64,000 bases of DNA from Actibacterium sp. (GCA_016278325.1 JADQCB010000004.1:163231-227230), one strand, 5' to 3'; shown: positions 48,341-57,922, counted from the stretch's first letter. The notes: generated by a model not told the origin, from the sequence alone. Numbers and translations are program-made.

Positions 48341-48411
48341 GCGTCGGATCTCCGGTTCGGTTCGCGGATGGTGTTCGCGACAGGGTATTTCACATTCGCG
48401 TGGCCACGGCA

Positions 48412-48440
48412 AATAACAGCTGCGTAGGGTGGCTGTTATT
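48412..48440 (-). terminator. perfect 9-bp hairpin after the M48 peptidase gene
   Basis: AATAACAGC (48412-48420) pairs perfectly with GCTGTTATT (48432-48440). On the minus strand the hairpin lies 71 bases past the M48 stop and is followed by T-rich GTTATTTGCC-like sequence. It could terminate that gene or be an operator for the dsbA-like gene. Confidence 0.4.
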
Positions 48441-48510
48441 GCGCCCCGGGTTCGCCTGCGCGCCGGTCGGATTTTCGCCCCCGCAAGCGGCGGCGATCCT
48501 GCGCGACCGG

Positions 48511-49866
48511 TCAGCGGCGGCGTCGCGCGGCCTGCTGTGCCGTAGCCAAAACGTCCTGCGCCCGCAGCCAGCCGGGCGATCCGCGCGCAAGCTGACCCGA
48601 GGCGCGCCTGGCATGGGTGATGGCGTCGTCGAGCCGGCCCAGCACCGCATAGCGTTCGGCAACGGCGAGCGAGGCCATGCCGTCCTGCCCGGCGCGGGCA
48701 TGGGCGATTGCGAGATCGCGCAGCATGCGCGGGTCGAACGGATCGCGGTCGCGGGCGCGCTCCAGCATCGTCAGCGCCTTGCGGTTGCCGGGGGCGCTGT
48801 TCCTGGCCAGCAGCGCGCGCCCGTATCCCGCAAGGATCAGCGGCTCTTGCGGGGCCAGGTCGACGGCGCGGGCATAGGCCCGGATCGCGGCATCGAAACG
48901 CCGCGATTCCAGCAGGATCTGGCCGCGCAGCTCTTGCACGAAGGGATCGTTCGGGCGCATCGCGGCCAACCGGTCGATTTCGCGCAGGGCGGCGTCGGTG
49001 TCGGGACGGCGGTGATAGGCGATGGCCCGGCGCATCACCGCGATATCCGTGGCATCGTCCTTTTGCAGCTTGCGCAGGGTGAAGGACGGGTTCTGCACGA
49101 AGGCACCCAGCTTGCCCTTGGCGCGCCTGAACCAGTATTGCGCCTCGGGATCGTCTTCGGCGTCGCCCCGGGCCGCATGGGCCGCGGCAAAGCCCTTGAG
49201 CGCGCGCAGTCGGTCACGCGACAACGGGTGGGTCATAACGTAAGGATCCTGGTGCGCGGGGCCCAGAACCTCTTGCCCATGGAATATCTCAAGCACCTCG
49301 ACCATTGCCTGCGGGTCGATCCCGGCCCGGGCCATGTAGCGCACCCCCGCCTGATCGGCCGAGGCTTCCTCGGCCCGGGTATGCGCGAAAAAGGCCCGCT
49401 GCGCGGCCGATGCGGTGCCCATTGCCAGGCCGACCCCCGCCTCGCCATTGCCGGTGGCGATCACCGCCGCCGACAGCGCCATTCCCAGGGCCGCCGCGGT
49501 GTTCGCGCTGCGAAGATTGGCCAGGCGCCGGGTGATATGGCCATTGGCGATATGTGCCATCTCGTGGCTCAGAACGGCCTGCAACTGTGCCGCGCTGTCG
49601 AGTTTCAGCAGCAGCCCGGAATGGATCATGATCGTTCGGCTGTCGACGACGAAGGCGTTGAGCGCGCGGTCCTCGATCAGCATGATCCGCAGCTGCCCGG
49701 CGCTCAGCCCGGCGGCGGCGGCCAGCGGCGCGGCCAGCCGGCGCAGCGCATGTTCGATCCCGGCGTCGCGGATCAGGGCCTGGGCGCGCACCGCCTGCGC
49801 CGGGATCGTCAGCATCGCCGCGAGTAAAAGCGCCGGCAATGCGCCGGACCGCCGTCGTGCCGCCAT
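48511..49866 (-). CDS. M48 family metallopeptidase with TPR tail (BepA-like)
   Basis: A 451-residue periplasmic protease. The signal peptide ends near residue 29 (VRAQA). The zinc site is HEMAH (101-105) with the third ligand Glu167 in EEASAD. The C-terminal half has TPR repeats (near 290-440). This matches BepA/YfgC, which handles outer-membrane protein assembly and LptD quality control. The ATG at 49866 has GGAGG upstream. It is divergent from the aminotransferase. Confidence 0.88.
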   Translation of the reverse strand: MAARRRSGALPALLLAAMLTIPAQAVRAQALIRDAGIEHALRRLAAPLAAAAGLSAGQLRIMLIEDRALNAFVVDSRTIMIHSGLLLKLDSAAQLQAVLSHEMAHIANGHITRRLANLRSANTAAALGMALSAAVIATGNGEAGVGLAMGTASAAQRAFFAHTRAEEASADQAGVRYMARAGIDPQAMVEVLEIFHGQEVLGPAHQDPYVMTHPLSRDRLRALKGFAAAHAARGDAEDDPEAQYWFRRAKGKLGAFVQNPSFTLRKLQKDDATDIAVMRRAIAYHRRPDTDAALREIDRLAAMRPNDPFVQELRGQILLESRRFDAAIRAYARAVDLAPQEPLILAGYGRALLARNSAPGNRKALTMLERARDRDPFDPRMLRDLAIAHARAGQDGMASLAVAERYAVLGRLDDAITHARRASGQLARGSPGWLRAQDVLATAQQAARRRR

Positions 49867-49925
49867 TGACTGTCCGCCTCCGCGCTGGAACAAAGCCCGC
49901 ATTTGCGCAGTCTACGGAGAGGCCG

Positions 49926-51071
49926 ATGCGAAGTTCAAGGCGAGGCGATGTCGATCCCTTCATCGTGATGGACGTGATGGAGGCCGCGCGGCGCGCCGAA
50001 CAGGCCGGGCGTCATATCATTCACATGGAAGTGGGCCAGCCGGGCACCCCGGCCCCGGCCGGTGCCCGTGCCGCCGTGGCCCGCGCGATGGAGGACGATG
50101 CGCTGGGCTATACCGTGGCGCTGGGCCTGCCGGCGCTGCGCGCCCGCATCGCGCGGCTTTACGTCGAATGGATTGGCGTCGAGCTGGACCCGGCCCGTGT
50201 GGTCGTCACGTCGGGCTCTTCCGGGGCCTTCCTGCTGGCCTTCACCGCGCTGTTCGACGCGGGGGCGCGGGTGGGAATCGGCGCCCCCGGCTATCCCTCT
50301 TACCGGCAGATCCTGAAGGCATTGTCGCTGCGGCCGGTGATGATCCAGGCGGCGATGGACAACCGCCTGCAACCGGTTCCGGGCGACCTGCCCGCGGATC
50401 TGGACGGGCTGATGATCGCCTCTCCGGCCAACCCGTCGGGAACGATGCTGGATCATGGCGCGATGGCCGACCTGATCGGGGCCTGCGCCGCCTCGGGCAC
50501 TGCCGTCATAAGCGACGAGATCTATCACGGCATCGAATACGACAAAAAGGCCGTCAGCGCGCTGGAGATCAGCGACGATGTCTATGTCATCAATTCCTTT
50601 TCCAAGTATTTCTCGATGACCGGGTGGCGCGTCGGCTGGATGGTGGTGCCGCCCGATCACGTGCGGATCATCGAGCGTCTGGCGCAGAACATGTTCATCT
50701 GCGCGCCGCATGTCGCGCAGGTGGCGGCGCTGGCGGCGATGGATTGCCGGGACGAGCTTGAGGCCAACATGGATGTCTACCGCGCCAATCGTGCGCTGAT
50801 GCTCAAGGGGCTTGCCGCGGCCGGGTTCGACCGGATCGCGCCGCCTGACGGGGCTTTCTATGTCTATGCCGACGTGTCCGAACTGACCGATGACAGCCGC
50901 GCCTTCGCGGCCGAGATCCTGGAACAGGCCGGCGTCGCGGTGACCCCGGGGCTGGATTTCGACCCCGAACGCGGCGCCGGGACGCTGCGCTTTTCCTATG
51001 CCCGCGCAACGGGGGATATCCGCGAGGGGCTGGAACGGCTCAAGGCGTTCATGGCCGCGCGCCGCGGCTGA
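49926..51071 (+). CDS. PLP-dependent aminotransferase (class I/II)
   Basis: A 381-residue fold-type I aminotransferase. It begins MRSSRRGDVDPFIVMDVMEA and has the core MEVGQPGTPAP. The PLP Lys is in SFSKYFSMTGWRVGWMVVP, and PANPSGTML is the Asn/Pro motif. The amino-acid substrate is not clear (aspartate/alanine-like). The start at 49926 has GGAGAG before it. A terminator hairpin follows. Confidence 0.85.
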   Translation: MRSSRRGDVDPFIVMDVMEAARRAEQAGRHIIHMEVGQPGTPAPAGARAAVARAMEDDALGYTVALGLPALRARIARLYVEWIGVELDPARVVVTSGSSGAFLLAFTALFDAGARVGIGAPGYPSYRQILKALSLRPVMIQAAMDNRLQPVPGDLPADLDGLMIASPANPSGTMLDHGAMADLIGACAASGTAVISDEIYHGIEYDKKAVSALEISDDVYVINSFSKYFSMTGWRVGWMVVPPDHVRIIERLAQNMFICAPHVAQVAALAAMDCRDELEANMDVYRANRALMLKGLAAAGFDRIAPPDGAFYVYADVSELTDDSRAFAAEILEQAGVAVTPGLDFDPERGAGTLRFSYARATGDIREGLERLKAFMAARRG

Positions 51072-51144
51072 GCGCGCGCCCGGCCGGTGGCACGCAGCGG
51101 CCGGACGCATCCGCAATCGCCCAAGCGTGATCGGGTCTGGGCAT

Positions 51145-51175
51145 GAAACGGCCCACAGGGCGCGTTTCGTGTTTT
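51145..51175 (+). terminator. aminotransferase terminator
   Basis: GAAACGGCCC (51145-51154) pairs with GGGC plus CGTTTC (51158-51168, one bulged G) across a three-base loop. GTGTTTT follows. It ends exactly where the PBP1A promoter begins. Confidence 0.65.
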
Positions 51176-51202
51176 GACCGTGCCGGACGGGGCGCGTATA
51201 CA
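51174..51202 (+). promoter_or_regulatory. PBP1A promoter
   Basis: TTGACC (51174-51179) and TATACA (51197-51202) are 17 bases apart, each five of six to consensus. Transcription would start near 51209, so translation is expected from the TTG at 51231, not upstream. Confidence 0.65.
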
Positions 51203-51230
51203 GGCTTGGCTTTGCAAAGGGGGCCACGGG

Positions 51231-53759
51231 TTGATCCGGTTCATATTCTCTTTCTTCGGGGCCGTATTCAGCTTCATGACGATCGCTGTTGCCATGACCG
51301 CGCTGATGATCGGCGCGATGTTCTGGATGTATGCGCGCGATCTGCCCGATCATCAGGATCTGGCCAGCTATGCGCCCAAGACGATCAGCCGGATCTATTC
51401 CGGGCAGGGCAACCTGATCGACGAATTCGCCGACGAACGCCGGCTCTATGCCCCGGCGGACCAGATTCCGGACCTGGTGAAGCACGCTTTCATTTCCGCC
51501 GAGGACAAGCATTTCTATCAGCATCGCGGCTATGATGCCCGCGGGATCGTTGCCGCGGCGATCGAGGCGATCCGCTCGCGCGGGCAGAATGTGCGCGGCG
51601 CCTCGACGATCACCCAGCAGGTGATGAAGAATTTCCTCTTGTCGGGGGATCGCACCTTCGAGCGCAAGATCAAGGAACTGATCCTGGCGACCCGGATCGA
51701 GAAGACGCTGAGCAAGGAGCGGATCCTGGAACTGTATCTCAACGAGATCTTCCTCGGCCAGAACTCCTATGGCGTGGCCGCGGCGGCGCAGACCTATTTC
51801 AACAAGACGCTGGGCGAACTCGGCCCTGCCGAGGCCGCCTATCTGGCCGCTCTGCCCAAGGCGCCGTCGAACTATCACCCGGTGCGCGAAAGAGAGCGCG
51901 CGGTCGAACGGCGAAATTTCGTCCTGCGCGAGATGTTCGAGAACGGCTATCTCACGAAGGCCGAGTATGAAGCGGCCGTGGCCCAGCCGCTGAAATCGGT
52001 TCAGAACGGCGATTTTCCGCCCTTCGACGCCAGCCTGCCGCCGCGCAGCTATTTCACCGACGAGATTCGCCGGCAGTTGAGCCGCGATTTCGGCGAGGCG
52101 GAATTCTTCGGCGGTGGCCTGACGATCCGGGCCACGGTCGACCCGGATCTTCAGCAGGCGGCCACCGCATCCTTGCGCGCGGGGCTCGAGGAATACGACC
52201 GCAACCAGGGCATCTGGCGCGGCACCGGCAAGCGCATCGACCCGGCGCTTCTGGACGACCCGGCGCAATGGCGCGATGCGCTGGCCGGGACGGACGTGCC
52301 GCGCGACATTGCCGGCTGGCGCCCGGCCGTGGTCCTGGCGGTCGAAGAGATGCAGCTGCGCGTCGGAATCGAGGGGATCGAGCCGTCCGAGGCCGAACCG
52401 GCCGTGGTGCCGCGCGACGACATCGCCTGGATGCGAGGCGATTTCTTCGACAATTTCAAGCCGGGCGACGTGGTGCATCTGCGTCGGCTGACCGACGAGG
52501 ACGGAAATTTCATCCGCTGGAGCCTGCGCCAGGTGCCCGAACTTCAGGGCGCCTTCATCGCGATGGACGTGAATACCGGCCGCGTCCTGGCGATGCAGGG
52601 CGGGTTTTCCTATCAGGATTCGGTGTTCAACCGGGCCACCCAGGCGACGCGGCAGCCCGGGTCGAACTTCAAGCCGTTCGTTTATGCCGCCGCGCTCGAC
52701 AGCGGGTTCACCCCGGCGACCATCGTCATCGACGCACCAATCGAGGTGGATACCGGCAACGGCATCTGGCGCCCGCAGAACGCATCGCAGAAATTCTATG
52801 GCCCGACGCCGCTGCGCACAGGGATCGTGCATTCGCGCAACCTGATGACGGTGCGCATCGCGCAGGAAATCGGGATGGAGACGGTGGCCGATTATGCCGA
52901 ACGCTTCGGCGTCTATGACCGGATGGAACCGTTCCTTGCAAACGCGCTTGGCGCGCAGGAAACCACGCTTTATCGCATCGCGGCCGCTTACGCGATGTTT
53001 GCCAATGGCGGCGAGCGGGTCGAGCCGACGCTGGTGGACCGGGTGCAGGATCGGTGGGGGCGCACGATTTACCGGCATGACAAGCGGTTTTGCGAGGAAT
53101 GCGACGTCAAGACCCTGCCCGAAGGCGAGGCGCCCTATATCTCGTCGCAGCGCGAAAGGGTCATCAACGCGGTCACCGCCTATCAGGTGACCTCGATGAT
53201 GCAGGGTGTCGTCGATCGCGGCACGGCCAGCGGCGTGATCGACCTGCCGGTGCCGATCGCCGGCAAGACCGGCACCACCAATGATGCGCGCGACGTGTGG
53301 TTCACCGGCTTCAGCTCCAACATCGTGGCCGGCTGTTACATGGGCTTCGATCAGCCGCGCAGCATGGGCCGGGGGGCCTATGGCGCGTCGATGTGCGGTC
53401 CGGTCTTCAACCGTTTCATGAAAACCGCGATTGCCAAATATGGCGGCAGCGAATTCGAGGTGCCGCCGGGTGGACATTTCATCAAGATCGACCGGTATAC
53501 CGGCGCACGGCTGCCTGCCGATGCCAGCGGTCCGCAGGTCGTGGCGGAATATTTCCGCGACGGCGAAGAGCCGATGTTCGGCATGGCCGGGATGATCGAC
53601 GGCGGTTGGGCGATGGGCTCCAACCTGCCGCTGTTCGCGCCGGGAGAGGGCGAGAATCCCGATGCCGGCGACGCCAATGTCACGACCTCGACCGGCAAGC
53701 GGACCACCGTCGGACCCAAGGCCAATTTCGGAACGATCAGCTCCGGCGGGCTCTATTGA
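51231..53759 (+). CDS. mrcA: penicillin-binding protein 1A
   Basis: A bifunctional class A PBP of 842 residues that polymerises and crosslinks peptidoglycan. The N-terminal membrane helix (about 8-33) precedes the GT51 domain with catalytic Glu91 (SAEDKHFYQHRG) and RGASTITQQ. The transpeptidase has SxxK (Ser478, GSNFKPF), SRN at 535-537 and KTG at 679-681. The TTG start at 51231 has an AAAGGGGG site and lies just after a good promoter. Confidence 0.95.
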   Translation: MIRFIFSFFGAVFSFMTIAVAMTALMIGAMFWMYARDLPDHQDLASYAPKTISRIYSGQGNLIDEFADERRLYAPADQIPDLVKHAFISAEDKHFYQHRGYDARGIVAAAIEAIRSRGQNVRGASTITQQVMKNFLLSGDRTFERKIKELILATRIEKTLSKERILELYLNEIFLGQNSYGVAAAAQTYFNKTLGELGPAEAAYLAALPKAPSNYHPVRERERAVERRNFVLREMFENGYLTKAEYEAAVAQPLKSVQNGDFPPFDASLPPRSYFTDEIRRQLSRDFGEAEFFGGGLTIRATVDPDLQQAATASLRAGLEEYDRNQGIWRGTGKRIDPALLDDPAQWRDALAGTDVPRDIAGWRPAVVLAVEEMQLRVGIEGIEPSEAEPAVVPRDDIAWMRGDFFDNFKPGDVVHLRRLTDEDGNFIRWSLRQVPELQGAFIAMDVNTGRVLAMQGGFSYQDSVFNRATQATRQPGSNFKPFVYAAALDSGFTPATIVIDAPIEVDTGNGIWRPQNASQKFYGPTPLRTGIVHSRNLMTVRIAQEIGMETVADYAERFGVYDRMEPFLANALGAQETTLYRIAAAYAMFANGGERVEPTLVDRVQDRWGRTIYRHDKRFCEECDVKTLPEGEAPYISSQRERVINAVTAYQVTSMMQGVVDRGTASGVIDLPVPIAGKTGTTNDARDVWFTGFSSNIVAGCYMGFDQPRSMGRGAYGASMCGPVFNRFMKTAIAKYGGSEFEVPPGGHFIKIDRYTGARLPADASGPQVVAEYFRDGEEPMFGMAGMIDGGWAMGSNLPLFAPGEGENPDAGDANVTTSTGKRTTVGPKANFGTISSGGLY

Positions 53760-53830
53760 TCGGCTTGTCGGTCCTGGCCCGAGCCGTTATCACCACCATC
53801 TGACCGCAATTACCCCGGGGGGTCGCCCAG

Positions 53831-54958
53831 ATGCGTGCCGATACGCAGAACACAGTCGAGGATATCCGAAAGTCGCTGGCATTGCTGGCACAGCGCATGG
53901 ACCGGGAGACCGCGCAGCACCGGCTGGAAGAGTTCAACGCCATGGTCGAGGACCCCGATTTGTGGAGCGACCCGGAAAAGGCGCAAAAGCTGATGCGCGA
54001 CCGCCAGGCGCTGGTCGACGCGATCGAGACCTATGACGGCATCGCGTGCGAATTGAACGACAATGTCGAGCTTATCGAAATGGGCGCGGCGGAGGACGAC
54101 AAGGAGGTCGTCGCCGAGGCCGAGGCCGCGCTCCGGGCGCTGAAGGAGCGCGCCGCCGGGAAGGAACTGGAGGCCCTGCTTGATGGCGAGGCCGATGCCA
54201 ACGACACCTATCTGGAGATCAACGCCGGCGCCGGGGGCACCGAAAGCTGCGATTGGGCGGCGATGCTGGCGCGGATGTATGTCCGCTGGGCCGAAAAGAA
54301 GGGCTACAAGGTCGAGCTTCAGGCCGAAAGCCCCGGCGAAGAGGCGGGCATAAGATCGGCGGCCTACAAGATTTCCGGTCACAACGCCTATGGCTGGCTG
54401 AAATCGGAATCGGGGGTGCACCGGCTGGTGCGCATTTCCCCCTATGACAGCGCGGCGCGGCGGCATACCTCGTTCTGCTCGGTCTGGGTCTATCCGGTGG
54501 TGGACGACAATATCGAGATCGAGGTCAACCCGGCCGACATCCGCATCGACACCTATCGCAGCTCGGGCGCGGGCGGTCAGCACGTCAACACCACCGACTC
54601 GGCCGTGCGTATCACCCATATCCCCACGGGAATCGTCGTCACGAGTTCCGAGAAATCGCAGCACCAGAACCGCGACATCGCCATGAAGGCGTTGAAATCG
54701 CGGCTTTACCAGATGGAGCTGGAAAAACGCACCGCCTCGATCCAGGAGGCGCATGACGCGAAGGGCGAGGCCGGCTGGGGCAACCAGATCCGGTCCTATG
54801 TCCTGCAACCCTACCAGATGGTCAAGGATCTGCGCACGGGGGTGGAAACCTCGGATACGCAGGGCGTTCTGGATGGCGACCTGGACAAGTTCATGGCCGC
54901 CACACTGGCGATGGACGTTTCGGGGAAAAGCCGCGCCGAGGCGCAGGGCGAGGAATAG
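53831..54958 (+). CDS. prfB: peptide chain release factor 2
   Basis: Recognises UGA/UAA stops and triggers peptide release. The 375-residue protein has the peptidyl-release motif GGQ at 248-250 ([17 protein letters not shown]). The stop-recognition tripeptide reads SPY (203-205), where the textbook RF2 motif is SPF. The frame is continuous from the ATG, so there is no in-frame UGA frameshift control as in E. coli. Confidence 0.96.
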   Translation: MRADTQNTVEDIRKSLALLAQRMDRETAQHRLEEFNAMVEDPDLWSDPEKAQKLMRDRQALVDAIETYDGIACELNDNVELIEMGAAEDDKEVVAEAEAALRALKERAAGKELEALLDGEADANDTYLEINAGAGGTESCDWAAMLARMYVRWAEKKGYKVELQAESPGEEAGIRSAAYKISGHNAYGWLKSESGVHRLVRISPYDSAARRHTSFCSVWVYPVVDDNIEIEVNPADIRIDTYRSSGAGGQHVNTTDSAVRITHIPTGIVVTSSEKSQHQNRDIAMKALKSRLYQMELEKRTASIQEAHDAKGEAGWGNQIRSYVLQPYQMVKDLRTGVETSDTQGVLDGDLDKFMAATLAMDVSGKSRAEAQGEE

Positions 54959-55058
54959 AACCGTCAGCCGCAACGCGGAGTCAACTTCTGCTTGACCCGC
55001 GTCGAAACCCTGCAAATCTCTTCCCTGTCGGCCCAGCCGCATACGAGGGAGGAATGCC

Positions 55059-55835
55059 ATGACGCAAACCGGTGCCGCGCCGGCCGCCCGCCCCCCTGAC
55101 ATTGGCGCGGTGACTCTGGCCACGCTGAAGGCCGCGCTGCGCCGCGGTTGGGCCGATTTCCGCAGGGCGCCGGCCTTCGGACTGTTCTTCGGCGGGGTCT
55201 ATGTGATCTTCGGTCTCGCGCTGTTCTGGCTGACACGGGTCACCGGCCAGGTCTATTGGCTGGCGCTTGCGGTATTCGGCTTCCCGTTGCTCGGGCCGTT
55301 CACCGCCGTCGGGCTTTACGAAGTCAGCCGCCGTCTGGAAGAGGGCCGGCCGCTGACATGGCGTGGCGTGCTGGGCACGGTCTGGCGCCAGAAGGACCGG
55401 CAGCTGCCCTCGATCTGCGCGATCATCGTGCTGATCTTCCTGTTCTGGTCCTTCATCGGCCACATGATCTTTGCGCTGTTCCTGGGCCTGTCGACAATGA
55501 CCAACATCTCGACCTCATGGGCGGTGTTCATGACGCCGAACGGGGTGACGATGCTGGCGGTGGGCTCGGCGGTGGGGGGCGCGCTGGCGACGCTGACCTT
55601 CGCGATTACCGTGGTCGGCCTGCCGCTGGTGCTGGACCGCGAGATCGATTTCGTCACCGCGATGATCGTCAGCGTGCGCTCCGTGACGACGAATCCCGGT
55701 CCGATGGCGTTATGGGCGCTGACGGTCGCGGCCCTGCTTTTCGCGGGAATGGCGCCGTTTTTCCTGGGTCTTTTCGTGGTGTTGCCGCTGCTGGGGCACG
55801 CCACCTGGCATCTGTACCGCACTGCGCTTGACTGA
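55059..55835 (+). CDS. DUF2189 family membrane protein
   Basis: A 258-residue integral membrane protein with about six hydrophobic segments and the DUF2189 opening (LKAALRRGWADFRRAPAFGLFFGG). The central region FGFPLLGPFTAVGLYEVSRRLEEG is typical. Function is unknown. The start follows a GGGAGGA site. A -35-like TTGACC lies at 54992-54997, with only a poor -10 behind it. Confidence 0.82.
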   Translation: MTQTGAAPAARPPDIGAVTLATLKAALRRGWADFRRAPAFGLFFGGVYVIFGLALFWLTRVTGQVYWLALAVFGFPLLGPFTAVGLYEVSRRLEEGRPLTWRGVLGTVWRQKDRQLPSICAIIVLIFLFWSFIGHMIFALFLGLSTMTNISTSWAVFMTPNGVTMLAVGSAVGGALATLTFAITVVGLPLVLDREIDFVTAMIVSVRSVTTNPGPMALWALTVAALLFAGMAPFFLGLFVVLPLLGHATWHLYRTALD

Positions 55836-55861
55836 CGGGGCGCCGCCGTCGCGCGATCCGG

Positions 55862-55899
55862 CTGACGCCGGGCTGACGCGGGCCGCGCCGTTGCGTCAG
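55862..55899. promoter_or_regulatory. CTGACGC heptamer array upstream of the PepSY/cytochrome b pair
   Basis: CTGACGC occurs at 55862-55868 and 55873-55879 (11-base repeat period) and inverted as GCGTCAG at 55893-55899. A degenerate TGTCAGC follows. Tandem spacing of one helical turn is typical for response-regulator sites. The inverted pair could also form a hairpin. Confidence 0.4.
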
Positions 55900-55960
55900 G
55901 TTGCTGTCAGCTTCGCCCGGCAATGTCTTCGCGGGATGGCCGCAAGACGGAGTTTGGCCC

Positions 55961-56290
55961 ATGAAGAGAACACTGGCACTGCTTGCCTTTCTTGTCATCG
56001 CCCCGGCCGGGGCCGCGCTGGCCGATGACGATTGTTTCGTGCCGATGGCCGATTGGCAGCCGCGTGATGCTGTCATGCGCCTTGCCGCGGAAAAGGGCTG
56101 GACCGTGCGCCGGATCAAGATCGACGACGGCTGCTATGAGATCGACGGCAGCGATGCCGCGGGGCAGCCGATCGAGGTGACGATGCATCCCGCCACGCTC
56201 GAGGTGATCGAGTTGGAATACGAGCAGGAGGATCGAAAGGATCGTCCGGCCCGTGAAGAGCAGGACGAGAAGGGACAGGCGAATGACTGA
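55961..56290 (+). CDS. PepSY domain secreted protein
   Basis: A 109-residue periplasmic protein with a signal peptide (about 1-22, ALADDDC). A PepSY-like domain follows (WTVRRIKIDDGCYEIDGSDAAGQPIEVTMHPATLE) and an acidic/basic C-terminal tail. PepSY proteins are often partnered with cytochrome b561-type redox proteins, as here. The stop overlaps the next ATG by eight bases. Confidence 0.8.
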   Translation: MKRTLALLAFLVIAPAGAALADDDCFVPMADWQPRDAVMRLAAEKGWTVRRIKIDDGCYEIDGSDAAGQPIEVTMHPATLEVIELEYEQEDRKDRPAREEQDEKGQAND

Positions 56291-56945
56291 TACGACCGAA
56301 CGCGCATCCGCGCCGCAGGCGGGCGGGGCGAAAGCCGGGGTCCGGGTCTGGGATCCGTTGCTGCGCATCTTTCACTGGGGTCTTGTCGCGGCCTTCGCCC
56401 TGGCCTGGCTGACGGCGGAGGAATGGCAGGTTGTCCATGAATATGCCGGCTATGTGGTCGCGGGGCTTATCGCCTTCCGCCTGGTCTGGGGGGTCGTGGG
56501 GTCGCGCTATGCGCGCTTTGCGCAATTCCTGCGCGGGCCGTCGGCGACGCTGGGATATCTGCGCGACATGCTGCGCGGGCGGGAACGTCGCCATCTGGGC
56601 CACAACCCTGCCGGTGCGGCGATGATCGTCGCGCTGCTGGTCTGCCTGTCCGGCACCGCCTTTACCGGCTGGCTGATGGAAGAGCCCGCACGGATCGCGA
56701 TGCTGCCCGATCCGGTGCAATTCGTGACGCCGGCCCATGCGGAAGAGGAAGGGGAAGAGGGGGGATACGCCACCGGCGGCGAGGCCGTGGAGGAACTGCA
56801 CGAAGTCCTTGCCAATCTTACCCTGTTGCTGGTTGTCCTGCATCTGGCCGGCGTGCTGCTGGCCTCGGTGCGGCATCGCGAAAACCTGGCCCGCGCAATG
56901 GTCACCGGCAGGAAACGCGCCGCCGGTCCGGGCGATATCGCCTGA
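56283..56945 (+). CDS. cytochrome b/b6 (b561-type) membrane protein
   Basis: A 220-residue four-helix diheme-type cytochrome b (Ni-hydrogenase/formate dehydrogenase cytochrome b-like). The heme-ligand His are in RIFHWGLVAAFALAW, VVHEYAGYVVAG and VLHLAGVLLASVRHRENL. Its PepSY partner overlaps upstream. Electrons probably move between quinone and a periplasmic acceptor. The donor and acceptor are not known. Confidence 0.85.
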   Translation: MTDTTERASAPQAGGAKAGVRVWDPLLRIFHWGLVAAFALAWLTAEEWQVVHEYAGYVVAGLIAFRLVWGVVGSRYARFAQFLRGPSATLGYLRDMLRGRERRHLGHNPAGAAMIVALLVCLSGTAFTGWLMEEPARIAMLPDPVQFVTPAHAEEEGEEGGYATGGEAVEELHEVLANLTLLLVVLHLAGVLLASVRHRENLARAMVTGRKRAAGPGDIA

Positions 56946-56956
56946 TCGCCGGCCGC

Positions 56957-56980
56957 CCCGGCGGATCGCGATCCGCCGGG
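56957..56980. repeat. 24-bp perfect palindrome
   Basis: CCCGGCGGATCG (56957-56968) is the exact reverse complement of the next 12 bases. Folded with a CGCG loop, it gives a ten-pair stem. It starts 12 bases after the cytochrome b stop, with no T tract. It may stabilise or terminate that transcript, or be an operator for the SDR gene. Confidence 0.45.
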
Positions 56981-57094
56981 CACAGGCGCGGCGCTGTCCT
57001 GTATGACCACGGGCCGGAGCATTGATCGCGTCCGATTGTGTCCGCCGCGTCGATGCCGTAGCGTCCGCCGGGCAGGCGGCGGACAGGCAGGGGC

Positions 57095-57922
57095 ATGGCA
57101 AGACGATCCGTTCTTATCACCGGATGCTCATCGGGTATCGGATACGGCGCGGCGCATGGGATGGCGGCGCGCGGCTGGCGTGTGTTCGCGACCTGCCGCC
57201 AGGCGCAGGATTGCGCCCGGTTGCGCGATGAGGGGCTGGAAAGCTTCGTTCTGGACCAGGCCGAGGACGCCAGTATCGGCGCCGCGCTGGACGAAACGCT
57301 GCGCCGCACCGGCGGCACGCTGGACGCGCTGTTCAACAACGGCGCCTTCGCCTGTCCCGGCGCGGTCGAGGATCTGCCACGCGGCGCGTTGCAGGAGATC
57401 TTCGAGACCAACCTTTTCGGCCCGCACGAACTGACCCGCCGGGTGATCCCGGTGATGCGCGCGCAGGGGCACGGGCGGATCGTCAACAACTCTTCGGTGC
57501 TGGGGCTGGTCGGGCTGAAATGGCGCGGCGCCTATGTCGCCACCAAGTTCGCGATGGAGGGGCTGACCGACACCCTGCGGCTGGAGATGCGCGACACGCC
57601 GATCGATGTCATCCTGATCGAGCCCGGGCCGATCACCTCGAAGATCCGCGTCAACTCGATCCCGCATTTCGAGAAATGGGTGGACTGGAAAGCCTCCAGC
57701 CGCGCCGGTCAATACCGCGAAACGCTGTTGAAACGGCTCTATGAAGGTGGGAATGACCGTTTCGAACTACCCGCTTCGGCGGTGACCGCAAAACTGGTCC
57801 ACGCGCTGGAATCGCCGCGCCCGCGGCCGCGTTATCAGGTTACGGTGCCGACCCGGTTCAGTGGTCTGCTGCGGCGCGCCCTTTCGACGCGGGCACTGGA
57901 CTGGGTGCTGTCGAAAGGGTGA
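57095..57922 (+). CDS. SDR family oxidoreductase
   Basis: A 275-residue short-chain dehydrogenase with an intact catalytic set: GCSSGIG (10-16), NNGA (81-84), Ser134, Tyr147 and Lys151 (YVATK). A larger C-terminal region (residues 190-275) probably shapes the substrate pocket, and its last 20 residues are basic. Substrate unknown; the C-terminal extension resembles retinol/sterol-type SDRs. Confidence 0.85.
   Translation: MARRSVLITGCSSGIGYGAAHGMAARGWRVFATCRQAQDCARLRDEGLESFVLDQAEDASIGAALDETLRRTGGTLDALFNNGAFACPGAVEDLPRGALQEIFETNLFGPHELTRRVIPVMRAQGHGRIVNNSSVLGLVGLKWRGAYVATKFAMEGLTDTLRLEMRDTPIDVILIEPGPITSKIRVNSIPHFEKWVDWKASSRAGQYRETLLKRLYEGGNDRFELPASAVTAKLVHALESPRPRPRYQVTVPTRFSGLLRRALSTRALDWVLSKG

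Noticed and set aside
49935..53477. A 1180-codon minus-strand frame across the aminotransferase and PBP1A genes
   Set aside because: His/Arg/Gly-rich shadow of two well-supported plus-strand genes; no domain is visible.
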